Positions 1-6,391 of a stretch of 11,897 nucleotides of DNA are shown here, piece after piece (position 1 is the first letter of the stretch; the number at the start of each line of letters is the position of its first letter). The DNA lies in the NCBI GenBank assembly GCA_019236485.1, contig JAFAIY010000282.1, positions 1 through 11,897 of the forward strand, read 5' to 3'. Position numbers and translations under genes: made by a program. The stretch is from Comamonas sp. (GTDB lineage Bacteria > Pseudomonadota > Gammaproteobacteria > Burkholderiales > Burkholderiaceae_C). The notes beneath the pieces were generated by a model. That model made no database searches, had not been told where the DNA came from, and worked only from the letters and a program-made list of their open reading frames with translations.

Positions 1-26
1 GGGCGGTCCGCCGGCCGGATTCAAAC

Positions 27-42
27 TGGCACAGAGCTTGTA
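27..42 (+). promoter_or_regulatory. Sigma-54 (-24/-12) promoter of the aldehyde dehydrogenase gene
   Basis: The sequence reads TGGCAC-AGAGC-TTGTA, against the RpoN consensus TGGCAC-N5-TTGC(A/T). The -24 element is perfect. The -12 element has one change (TTGT for TTGC), and the spacing between elements is exact. The predicted transcript would start near position 52-54, leaving a leader of about 45 nt before the ATG at 97. Any activator site would lie upstream, outside the window. The call is strengthened by three further -24/-12 matches in the window and by the encoded sigma-54 activator. Confidence 0.75.
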
Positions 43-96
43 TATGAGTTGCGAGCCGGCCCCTGTGCGTCGGTCTTCATCGACAAGGAGACATTC

Positions 97-1623
97 ATGG
101 ACATGTTCGAACTCAAGCGTTTCAACCTCGACATCGCTTACCCCTACAAGCAGCAGTACGACAACTTCATCGGCGGCAAGTGGGTCGCGCCGCTGGCGGG
201 CCGCTATTTCGACAATGTCTCGCCCATCACGGGCAAGCCTTTCTGCAAAGTGCCCCAGTCCGACGCCAACGACGTGAATCTGGCCCTGGACGCAGCCCAC
301 GCGGCCCAGGACAAGTGGGCCGCGACCTCGGTCACCGAACGCGCCAACATCCTGCTCAAGATCGCCGACCGCATGGAGCAGAACCTGGAGCTGCTGGCCA
401 TCGCCGAGACCATAGACAACGGCAAGCCGCTGCGCGAAACCATGGCCGCCGACATTCCGCTGGCCATAGACCACTTCCGTTATTTCGCGGGCTGCATACG
501 CGCCCAGGAAGGCGGCATCTCCGAGATCGACGCCAACACCGTGGCCTACCACTTCCACGAGCCCATAGGCGTGGTCGGCCAGATCATTCCCTGGAACTTC
601 CCGCTGCTGATGGCCGCCTGGAAGCTACCGCCCGCGCTGGCCGCCGGCTGCTGCGTGGTGCTCAAACCCGCCGAGCAGACCCCGGCCTCCATCATGGTGC
701 TGATGGAGCTGATCGCCGACCTGCTGCCCCCCGGCGTGGTCAACGTGGTCAACGGCTTCGGCAGGGAAGCCGGCGAGGCCCTGGCCACCAGCAAGCGCAT
801 CACCAAAATTGCTTTCACGGGCTCCACGGCCGTGGGCCAGCGCATTCTGCACGCGGCCGCCGACAATCTGATTCCCTCGACGGTGGAGCTGGGCGGCAAG
901 AGCCCCAACATCTTCTTCGCCGATGTGATGGACGCCGACGACGAGTTCCTCGACAAGGTCATGGAAGGCTTTTCCATGTTCGCGCTCAATCAGGGCGAAG
1001 TCTGCACCTGCCCCTCGCGCATCCTGATCCAGGAGTCCATCTACGAGCGCTTCATCGAGCGCGCCGTCAAGCGCGTGCAATCCATGAAGCAGGGCCATCC
1101 GCTGGACAAGAGCACCATGGTTGGCGCCCAGGTGTCGCAGGCCCAGCTCGATCGCATCCTCGGCTACATCGATGTGGGCCGCCAGGAAGGCGCGCAATGC
1201 CTGACCGGCGGCGAACGCCACCGCCCGGGCAGCGAGATCGACGACGGCTTCTTCATCAAGCCCACGCTGCTCTTCGGCCAGAACAATATGCGCGTGTTCC
1301 AGGAAGAGATCTTCGGCCCCGTGGCCTCGGTCACCACCTTCAAGACCATGGAGGACGCGGTACGCATCGCCAACGACAGCGAGTACGGCCTGGGCGCGGG
1401 CGTGTGGAGCCGCAACGGCAGCACGGCCTACCAGATGGGCCGCGCGGTCAAGGCTGGCCGCGTGTGGACCAACTGCTACCACCTCTACCCTGCTCATGCG
1501 GCCTTCGGCGGCTACAAGAAGTCGGGCATAGGTCGCGAGAACCACAAGTCGGCCCTGGCCAACTACCAGCAGACCAAGAACCTGCTGGTCAGCTACAACC
1601 CCAAGGCCATGGGCTTCTTCTAA
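97..1623 (+). CDS. NAD-dependent aldehyde dehydrogenase, ExaC/AcoD type
   Basis: This is a 508-residue cytoplasmic aldehyde dehydrogenase that oxidises aldehydes such as acetaldehyde to carboxylates with NAD+. The length matches the ExaC/AcoD group (about 506 residues). Visible landmarks are the Rossmann-region segment [14 protein letters not shown], the general-base motif VELGGKSPN with Glu264, and the catalytic nucleophile Cys303 in GEVCTCPSR. The late conserved segments EEIFGPV and [12 protein letters not shown] are also present. The start at 97 is chosen because AAGGAG lies just upstream and the mature-type sequence begins MDMFELKRF. An in-frame ATG at 49 lies close to the predicted transcription start and lacks a ribosome site. 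The gene sits 114 bp before two FMN-protein genes and is probably transcribed with them from the sigma-54 promoter at 27-42. Its likely role is to remove the aldehyde produced by the quinoprotein dehydrogenase encoded further on. The exact aldehyde range cannot be read from sequence. Confidence 0.93.
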   Translation: MDMFELKRFNLDIAYPYKQQYDNFIGGKWVAPLAGRYFDNVSPITGKPFCKVPQSDANDVNLALDAAHAAQDKWAATSVTERANILLKIADRMEQNLELLAIAETIDNGKPLRETMAADIPLAIDHFRYFAGCIRAQEGGISEIDANTVAYHFHEPIGVVGQIIPWNFPLLMAAWKLPPALAAGCCVVLKPAEQTPASIMVLMELIADLLPPGVVNVVNGFGREAGEALATSKRITKIAFTGSTAVGQRILHAAADNLIPSTVELGGKSPNIFFADVMDADDEFLDKVMEGFSMFALNQGEVCTCPSRILIQESIYERFIERAVKRVQSMKQGHPLDKSTMVGAQVSQAQLDRILGYIDVGRQEGAQCLTGGERHRPGSEIDDGFFIKPTLLFGQNNMRVFQEEIFGPVASVTTFKTMEDAVRIANDSEYGLGAGVWSRNGSTAYQMGRAVKAGRVWTNCYHLYPAHAAFGGYKKSGIGRENHKSALANYQQTKNLLVSYNPKAMGFF

Positions 1624-1647
1624 GCACCTCCTGAGACGCTGCGCGCC

Positions 1648-1678
1648 TTCCCCCTCTCTCGCAGCGCGGGAGGGGGAG
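1648..1678. repeat. Intergenic hairpin between aldehyde dehydrogenase and FMN-protein genes
   Basis: TCCCCCTC (1649-1656) pairs with GAGGGGGA (1670-1677), and G-T wobbles extend the stem on both sides. The loop is about 7-13 nt. No T-tract follows, so it is not a convincing intrinsic terminator. It could be an mRNA-stabilising or processing element between the two coding regions, or one copy of a dispersed intergenic repeat. The window alone cannot decide. Confidence 0.4.
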
Positions 1679-1736
1679 ACAACCCCGGTGCGGGGCGCGC
1701 CAATGGACGGTGCGTAATGCGTAATCAAGGACTGCT

Positions 1737-2141
1737 ATGGCCGAGACTTCATTAGCCGCCCTCAAGTCCTGGCTAGAAGCCCAGCAGTTCTGTCTGCTGG
1801 GCTCGGCCAGCGCCGCGGGCGATTGCGACTGCTCCTATCGCGGCTGCGAGACCCGGGGCCTTGCCGAGCCCCTGCTGCAGGTACTGGACCACAGGCGGCT
1901 GCTGCTGCCCGACTACCCGGGCAACAATCTCTTCAACAGCATAGGCAATCTGCTGGAGCAGCCGCGGATCGCGCTGCTGTTCGTCGATTTCGAGCGGCAG
2001 TCCACCGTGCTGCTGCAGGGCCTCGCGCAGCTCGCCGGGCCTCATCCAAGTTGGCCGGCGGCACCGCGCACCATCGCCGTCGCGGTGGACCAGGTGCAGC
2101 GCGCTGCGGTCGCGGGGCTGCCGCCGCTGGTGCCGGCCTGA
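1737..2141 (+). CDS. Pyridoxamine 5'-phosphate oxidase-like FMN-binding split-barrel protein, short
   Basis: This 134-residue protein resembles flavin-binding split-barrel proteins of the pyridoxamine 5'-phosphate oxidase superfamily. The core pattern is visible: GDCDCSYRG near residue 30, then a VLD segment, then LPDYPGNNLFNSIGNLLEQP and ALLFVDFE. In relatives these elements form the FMN-contacting beta barrel. AAGGA lies five bases before the ATG. The C-terminal part is short and weakly conserved compared with full-length relatives of about 200 residues. It lacks the usual closing motif of the family (cysteine, proline, arginine, then tyrosine-isoleucine). The neighbouring gene at 2165 carries a related domain with that closing motif. 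Both probably belong to the aldehyde dehydrogenase transcript. The substrate is unknown; family members include oxidoreductases and flavin or haem binders. Confidence 0.72.
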   Translation: MAETSLAALKSWLEAQQFCLLGSASAAGDCDCSYRGCETRGLAEPLLQVLDHRRLLLPDYPGNNLFNSIGNLLEQPRIALLFVDFERQSTVLLQGLAQLAGPHPSWPAAPRTIAVAVDQVQRAAVAGLPPLVPA

Positions 2142-2164
2142 GTTCAGCCACGCCAGGAGTTGCG

Positions 2165-2698
2165 ATGCGCATCATTCTCGAAGATCCCTGCGAGCGCGAT
2201 ATCTTCCACCCCGGCGAGCGCGCGGCGCAGCGCCGCTTCGGCGTGGAGGCCGAGGCCCGCGAGATGAAGGGGACCATAGGCGACCGGCTGAGTGCGGGCC
2301 AGGCGCGCTTCATCGCCAGTCAGCCGTTTTTCTTTCTCAGCGTGCAGGACGGCGATGCCATCCACACACAGATGCTGGCCTGCGCGCAGACCGTGCAGGG
2401 CTGCTACCCGCTGCTGGCCTTTGGCGATGCGCAGACTTTTTTCTTTCTGCTGCTTGAGAACGAAGGCCGGCGCCTGCTGCAGCTGACCCACCAGAACGGC
2501 TGCCAGGCCGGCATGATCTTTGTGGACTTTGCGCGCGGCGCGCGTTTTCGCATCAACGGCGAGCTGCGCCAGGCTGCCGGCGAGGCGCTGCCCGACTTCC
2601 AGCATCCGGCCGGCTACCGGCTGATGGAAATGCGCGTGGCGCAGGCCTATGCGAATTGCGGGACGCGCATCGTGCGCCTGAAAAAAACCGCGGACTGA
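2165..2698 (+). CDS. Second pyridoxamine 5'-phosphate oxidase-like protein
   Basis: This 177-residue protein starts at an ATG preceded by AGGAG and follows the previous gene by 23 bp. Its opening (FHPGERAAQRRFGV) resembles the N-terminus of long FMN-binding pyridoxamine 5'-phosphate oxidase-like proteins. It continues with a barrel-like strand pattern: FIASQPFFFLSVQDGD near residues 47-62, then GMIFVDFARGARFRINGEL. It closes with AYANCGTRIVRL, which corresponds to the family's FxNCPxYI ending. The usual DxSYRG-type motif is not preserved after the first strand, so FMN binding is uncertain. Together with the gene before it, it may form a heteromeric barrel, since split-barrel flavoproteins generally act as dimers with flavin at the interface. 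That is inference. No function is claimed beyond the fold. Confidence 0.62.
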   Translation: MRIILEDPCERDIFHPGERAAQRRFGVEAEAREMKGTIGDRLSAGQARFIASQPFFFLSVQDGDAIHTQMLACAQTVQGCYPLLAFGDAQTFFFLLLENEGRRLLQLTHQNGCQAGMIFVDFARGARFRINGELRQAAGEALPDFQHPAGYRLMEMRVAQAYANCGTRIVRLKKTAD

Positions 2699-2746
2699 GC
2701 CCGCGCAAGAAACCACTGCTCCGCGCCGCCTGCAGGCGCTGGATGC

Positions 2747-2774
2747 AAAAAGGCCGCCGGCTGCAGCGGCGGCC
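2747..2774 (-). terminator. Intrinsic terminator of the pedF-type gene
   Basis: A perfect 8-bp GC stem (GGCCGCCG at 2752-2759, CGGCGGCC at 2767-2774) encloses a 7-nt loop. On the minus strand it is followed by five T residues (2751-2747). It lies about 20 bp beyond the stop codon of the minus-strand cytochrome gene. The plus-strand side has no T-tract, so it acts mainly on the minus-strand transcript, although it also separates the convergent FMN-protein gene. Confidence 0.85.
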
Positions 2775-2794
2775 CTGGTTGCCCATCCGGCCGC

Positions 2795-3280
2795 TCACTG
2801 ATCGCGGCGCACTTCGAGATAGGTACGTATGGCCCAGATGGCCTCCTGCGACAGCGTGCCCTCGAAGGGCGGCATGTAGACGCGCCCGTCGCGCGTGCGC
2901 CCGCGCCGCGCCGTGCCCACGTAGTAGTCGTCCATCTCCTTGTAGCAAGCGGCTTTTTTGCCGGCATCGGCCAGGCCGCTGCACTCCTCGTCGAATTTGC
3001 GCAGATCCGGTGCGATGCCGCCCGAGATCGCTTCCAGGCCATGGCAGCGCGCGCAGTTCTGGTTGTAGGCCGAACTGCCTATGCGCAGTGCCTCCTTGCG
3101 CGCCGGGCTGCTCTTGTCATAGGGATTGGCATCCAGCCATTTGCTGCCGAGCTGGGGCAGAGTGCTCGTATCTACGGCCTGGGGTACCACATCGCCATGG
3201 GCCATGGCAGCCGATACGCTGCAGGCCAGGCTCAGGGCCAGCAGAGCCTGCCTCGGCAGGCGCGGAAAGAATCGCTTCAT
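2795..3280 (-). CDS. pedF: Cytochrome c-550, PedF family
   Basis: This is a 161-residue exported monohaem c-type cytochrome, the likely periplasmic electron acceptor of the quinoprotein alcohol dehydrogenase. A signal peptide (KR start, hydrophobic core, AMA cleavage after residue 27) precedes the mature protein. The haem site is CARCH (Cys76, Cys79, His80), and Met136 in YMPPFEG is the probable second axial ligand. Cys100 and Cys112 are a further cysteine pair with the same spacing in the second cytochrome of this window, so a disulfide is likely. The start at 3280 follows GGAGA and gives a proper signal peptide. Longer frames upstream would bury it. The gene is transcribed away from the regulator gene under a sigma-54-like promoter 48 bp upstream. 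The PedF family is known as partner of PQQ ethanol dehydrogenases in pseudomonads. Confidence 0.9.
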   Translation of the reverse strand: MKRFFPRLPRQALLALSLACSVSAAMAHGDVVPQAVDTSTLPQLGSKWLDANPYDKSSPARKEALRIGSSAYNQNCARCHGLEAISGGIAPDLRKFDEECSGLADAGKKAACYKEMDDYYVGTARRGRTRDGRVYMPPFEGTLSQEAIWAIRTYLEVRRDQ

Positions 3281-3327
3281 CAGGGTGTCTCCGGTTTGGA
3301 ATTTTCGAAAAGCTTCCCTGAGCCAAA

Positions 3328-3343
3328 AGCAATATGCGGGCCA
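3328..3343 (-). promoter_or_regulatory. Sigma-54 (-24/-12) promoter of pedF
   Basis: Read on the minus strand the sequence is TGGCCC-GCATA-TTGCT. The only departure from TGGCAC-N5-TTGC(A/T) is C for A in the -24 box, and the GG and GC dinucleotides are correctly spaced. The predicted start lies near 3316-3318, giving a leader of about 36-38 nt to the ATG at 3280. Confidence 0.8.
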
Positions 3344-3376
3344 TGTCCGGGGCGTCGCCTCCGCCACCGGCCCCTC

Positions 3377-3393
3377 TGTCTCAAATTGCAGCA
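3377..3393. promoter_or_regulatory. Candidate activator-binding palindrome 1
   Basis: TGTCTCAAATTGCAGCA is a 17-bp imperfect palindrome with TGT/CA ends and a CAA-A-TTG core (5 of 8 positions symmetrical). It shares 11 of 17 positions with the element at 3418. Its centre is about 67 bp upstream of the predicted pedF start. The encoded AcoR-type activator is the obvious candidate to bind it, but this is inference. Confidence 0.45.
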
Positions 3394-3417
3394 AAACCGG
3401 TGTGCGCGGGGGCTCAC

Positions 3418-3434
3418 TGTCACAGTCTGGAACA
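3418..3434. promoter_or_regulatory. Candidate activator-binding palindrome 2
   Basis: TGTCACAGTCTGGAACA is a 17-bp imperfect palindrome (6 of 8 half-site positions symmetrical), matching the element at 3377. The common pattern is TGTC-n-CA-n3-TG-n-A-n-CA. The two elements start 41 bp apart, close to four helical turns, so bound proteins would face the same side of the DNA. This one lies about 108 bp upstream of the predicted pedF start. Confidence 0.5.
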
Positions 3435-3609
3435 GCCCTGGCCGGCCTGCGGCCCTGGCCGCCCCGGGATATCCATGTTGCCGGCAAGCCCCCGCGCCGG
3501 GACAATCCGTGCAGAAAAAAAAGATCGGGCCTGCTGCATGGACAGGCACACAGATCCGAACTGGCGGCAGCTCGCTGGAGACCTCGCCCTACAGCCCCCA
3601 GGAGACACT

Positions 3610-5604
3610 ATGAACACAGGTTCCTTCGGTAGCATCTCCGGGCATCGGAATGCTGCTTCAAGCCCGATATCGCTCGGGCACCATCACACCGAGGTGATAG
3701 ACAAGGCGCACCAGCGCTCCCAGGCCTATGGCGTGGCCATCCACGACGAGCCCGACTGCAGCAGCCTCGCCAAGGGCCAGCTCAGCGATATGCTCGAAGA
3801 AAGCCGCCTGCTGTTCCAGCATGCGGCGCCGGTGATGGAGACGCTGTACGAGCAGATTGCAAATACCCACAGCATGGTGCTGCTGACCTCGGCCAAGGGC
3901 ATGGTGCTGCACTCCCTCGGCGACAACGACTTTCTCGAAAAGGCCTCGCGCGTGGCCCTGATCCCCGGCATGGACTGGTCGGAGAAAACCAAGGGCACCA
4001 ATGCCATAGGCACGGCACTCAGCGAGGAAGAGCCCATCACCATCTACGGCGGCCAGCACTATATGAGCGCCAACAAGTCGCTGACCTGCTCGTGCTCGCC
4101 CATCTTCGATCCCTATGGCCAGGTCATAGGCGCGCTCGACGTCACCGGCGACCACCGCAGCCACCACCAGCATACGCTGGCGCTGGTGCGCATGTCGGCG
4201 CAGATGATAGAGAACCATATGTTCGCGGGCAGCTTTCCCAAGGCGGTGCGCCTGCACTTCCACTCGCGACCGGAGTTCCTCGGCACCCTGGTCGAGGGGA
4301 TTGCCGTTTTCACGCCCGAAGGCCGTTTTCTCTCGGCCAACCGCAGCGCCCAGTTCCAGCTCGGACTCTCATTCAACGCGCTGCAGGCGCATACTTTTTC
4401 CTCGCTGTTCAACCTGCCCATCTCCGCGCTGTTCGAGCTGTTCGGCGGCACGGTCCAGGCACCTCGGCAGTTGTGCATGCACAACGGCGTCTCGGTCTGG
4501 AGCCGCGCCGAGGTCAAGCCCGCCAGCCCTTGGGCCGCACCGCAGCTGGCACCCGTGCAGCCGACCGAACCGCCGCGCTCCGCCGTGCAACGCAAGCCGC
4601 ATTTCTCCTCGCTGCAGTATCTGGACACCGGCGACCCGCAGATAGCCGCCATCATCCACAAGCTGCGCCGGGTCGCGGACCGCGACATTCCTGTGATGAT
4701 CCTCGGCGAGACCGGCTCCGGCAAGGACCTGCTGGCCCAGGCCATACACAATGACTCCGCGCGTGCGGGCCAGCCCTTTGTCCCCGTCAACTGCGCTTCC
4801 ATCCCCGAGTCGCTGATCGAGGCCGAGCTCTTTGGCTACGAGGAAGGCGCTTTCACGGGCGCGCGCAAGAAAGGCGCCATGGGCAAGATCGCCCAGGCCC
4901 ATGGCGGCACCCTGTTCCTCGACGAAATCGGCGACATGCCCAAGCATCTGCAGGCGCGGCTGCTGCGCGTGCTGCAGGAGCGCAAGGTCAGCCCACTGGG
5001 CGCGGGCAAGGAGGTGGAGGTGGACGTCACGGTGATCAGCGCCACCCACAAAAACCTCAAGGAAATGATTGCGCGCGGCGAGTTCCGCGAGGACCTCTAC
5101 TACCGCCTCAACGGCCTGGTCGTGCGCTTGCCCGCGCTGCGCGAGCGCAGCGACTTCGAGCTGGTGGTGAGAAAAGTGCTGCAGTCGCTGTGCGCCAGCG
5201 GACAGCAGATGGACATCGCGCCCGCCGTCATGGAGCTGCTCGCGCAATATCACTGGCCCGGCAATGTGCGCCAGCTGCACAATCTGCTGCGCACGGCCGT
5301 GGTCATGGTCGGGGACGAGGGCTGCATAGGCCTGCATGATCTGCCCGACGATTTCCTCGAAGAACTGCAGGGCCGCAGCGCCTGGCCCGCGGCGCCGACG
5401 GCGGCACCCAGCGATACGCTGTTCCCCGCGACCGGCGAAGCGCTGACTGACAGCCAGCGCCTGCAGGATGTGACGCTCAACGCCATGGCACAGATGTTGC
5501 GTCTGCACAAAGGCAATGTGTCGGCGGCGGCCAAGGCGCTAGGCGTCTCGCGCAACACCATTTATCGCAAGAAGAATCTGCTGCCGCCCGACCTGCTCGA
5601 CTGA
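3610..5604 (+). CDS. Sigma-54-dependent transcriptional activator, AcoR-type (GAF-PAS-AAA+-Fis HTH)
   Basis: This is a 664-residue enhancer-binding activator that would hydrolyse ATP to open RpoN promoters. The N-terminal third (to about residue 205) matches the AcoR-type sensor and GAF region, including GMDWSEKTKGTNAIGTAL and CSCSPIFDPYGQVIGALDVTG. A PAS-like segment follows at about 220-300 (LVEGIAVFTPEGRFLSANRS). The AAA+ module has Walker A GETGSGKD (366-373), the sigma-54 contact loop GAFTGA (413-418) and Walker B LFLDEIGD (about 435-442). The C-terminal Fis-type helix-turn-helix is GNVSAAAKALGVSRNTIYRK, beginning at 635. The ATG at 3610 has GGAG six bases upstream; an earlier in-frame ATG at 3334 would add sequence unlike the family. 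There is no phosphorylatable receiver domain, so an effector (perhaps an alcohol or aldehyde) probably acts on the sensor region. It is transcribed divergently from pedF and stands among sigma-54 promoters. AcoR and BmoR are known relatives of this architecture. Confidence 0.92.
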   Translation: MNTGSFGSISGHRNAASSPISLGHHHTEVIDKAHQRSQAYGVAIHDEPDCSSLAKGQLSDMLEESRLLFQHAAPVMETLYEQIANTHSMVLLTSAKGMVLHSLGDNDFLEKASRVALIPGMDWSEKTKGTNAIGTALSEEEPITIYGGQHYMSANKSLTCSCSPIFDPYGQVIGALDVTGDHRSHHQHTLALVRMSAQMIENHMFAGSFPKAVRLHFHSRPEFLGTLVEGIAVFTPEGRFLSANRSAQFQLGLSFNALQAHTFSSLFNLPISALFELFGGTVQAPRQLCMHNGVSVWSRAEVKPASPWAAPQLAPVQPTEPPRSAVQRKPHFSSLQYLDTGDPQIAAIIHKLRRVADRDIPVMILGETGSGKDLLAQAIHNDSARAGQPFVPVNCASIPESLIEAELFGYEEGAFTGARKKGAMGKIAQAHGGTLFLDEIGDMPKHLQARLLRVLQERKVSPLGAGKEVEVDVTVISATHKNLKEMIARGEFREDLYYRLNGLVVRLPALRERSDFELVVRKVLQSLCASGQQMDIAPAVMELLAQYHWPGNVRQLHNLLRTAVVMVGDEGCIGLHDLPDDFLEELQGRSAWPAAPTAAPSDTLFPATGEALTDSQRLQDVTLNAMAQMLRLHKGNVSAAAKALGVSRNTIYRKKNLLPPDLLD

Positions 5605-5686
5605 GGCGGCTGGCGCGGCACGAACTGGATTTCCCAAGGCTGGCGCTGGTCCCCGCTCAAACCCTTGATGCAGGAGATCTAGAACA

Positions 5687-6220
5687 ATGGCGCAACCCCA
5701 CTACGACCGCGGCTCGGTGCTGCTGCACTGGCTCATGGCCGCTCTGCTGCTGGCCGAACTGGGCCTGGGCCTGTGGATGACGGAACTGCCCAAGAACGAC
5801 GGCGGCACGCGCGCTTACTGGTTCAACATCCACAAATCCCTGGGCATGCTGCTGGGCCTGCTGATACTGCTGCGCCTGGGCTGGAGCCTGCTGCGGCCGC
5901 GCGTGGTCGCCGCGCCCCAGAGCCCGGTGATGCAATGGCTGGCCGCCAGCGGCCACCGGCTGCTCTATGCCTTCATGCTGCTGCTGCCCCTGTCGGGCTT
6001 TCTGGGCTCGGTGTTCTCCGGCTATCCGATCCGTTTCTTCGGCCTGCGCCTGCCCCGGCTGGCCGAGCGCTGGGAAACTGCCAAGGAGTTGCTGAGCTGC
6101 CTGCATCAGCTCTCGGTCTACGCGCTGCTGCTGCTCCTGACCCTGCATCTGCTGGCCGTCGTCCACCACCAGTTCATTCTGCGGGACGGGCTGCTCCAGC
6201 GCATGCTGTTCCGTAAATGA
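5687..6220 (+). CDS. Cytochrome b561-type membrane protein
   Basis: This 177-residue, four-helix integral membrane protein belongs to the bacterial cytochrome b561 / di-haem b family. Hydrophobic segments lie at about 12-31, 48-69, 90-110 and 140-160. Histidines placed for haem ligation are His14 (LLHW), His49 (NIHKSLG), His140 (CLHQLS) and His154 (TLHLLAVVHH). The start has AGGAG eleven bases upstream. In this family the protein moves electrons between quinone and periplasmic partners. Here it might link the alcohol-oxidising cytochromes to the membrane quinone pool or serve an unrelated redox role; the sequence does not say which. It lies 82 bp after the regulator gene, and only a weak sigma-54-like sequence precedes it. 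Confidence 0.85.
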   Translation: MAQPHYDRGSVLLHWLMAALLLAELGLGLWMTELPKNDGGTRAYWFNIHKSLGMLLGLLILLRLGWSLLRPRVVAAPQSPVMQWLAASGHRLLYAFMLLLPLSGFLGSVFSGYPIRFFGLRLPRLAERWETAKELLSCLHQLSVYALLLLLTLHLLAVVHHQFILRDGLLQRMLFRK

Positions 6221-6328
6221 GCAGCTGTCGCAGCCCACGCTCCACATTTGAGCGTCTGCGCCATGCTGCGCCCCCCTCTGGCCAGCGCCTCACCGCAGCC
6301 TGAACCCGGCTTGCTCAGCAATCCACGG

Positions 6329-6344
6329 TGGCACGCGTCTTGCG
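6329..6344 (+). promoter_or_regulatory. Sigma-54 (-24/-12) promoter of the quinoprotein operon
   Basis: TGGCAC-GCGTC-TTGC-G matches the RpoN consensus at all core positions (TGGCAC, five-base spacer, TTGC). It is also followed by a G after TGGCAC, as in the extended consensus. The predicted start lies near 6354, about 38 nt before the ATG at 6392. This is the strongest of the four sites. Confidence 0.88.
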
Positions 6345-6391
6345 TTGATGAGTCTGCGATTCAAGCACCACAACACAAGGAGCAAACCACC

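Larger units (their letters stand above)
3281..3609. promoter_or_regulatory. Divergent control region between pedF and the sigma-54 activator gene
   Basis: This 329-bp stretch contains no credible gene. It holds the minus-strand sigma-54 promoter at 3328-3343 and two 17-bp imperfect palindromes at 3377 and 3418. GGAG at 3601-3604 serves the regulator's ATG. No convincing sigma-70 promoter or -24/-12 element directed toward the regulator gene was seen, so how the activator itself is expressed is open. Placement of the palindromes between the two genes would allow both pedF activation and autoregulation. Confidence 0.75.

Noticed and set aside
49..96. Earlier in-frame ATG extending the aldehyde dehydrogenase by 16 residues
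   Set aside because: It would lie at or before the predicted transcript start, has no ribosome site and adds residues unlike the family. The ATG at 97 has AAGGAG and gives the usual length.
625..1728. 367-codon open frame antisense to the aldehyde dehydrogenase
   Set aside because: It is a compositional shadow of a conserved gene with no recognisable family.
2699..2746. Separate plus-strand terminator for the second FMN-protein gene
   Set aside because: No stem with a T-tract on the plus strand was found; only the hairpin serving the minus-strand gene is present.
3281..3505. Longer minus-strand start for the PedF-type cytochrome
   Set aside because: It would place 75 residues before an obvious signal peptide and read through the promoter.
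3334..3609. Earlier in-frame ATG extending the sigma-54 activator by 92 residues
   Set aside because: The extension is low-complexity, overlaps the pedF promoter and operator candidates, and the ATG at 3610 has a good ribosome site.
5641..5656. Sigma-54 promoter for the cytochrome b561 gene
   Set aside because: Only GG and GC are kept; the TT of the -12 box and the A of the -24 box are lost, which is too weak in this GC-rich sequence.
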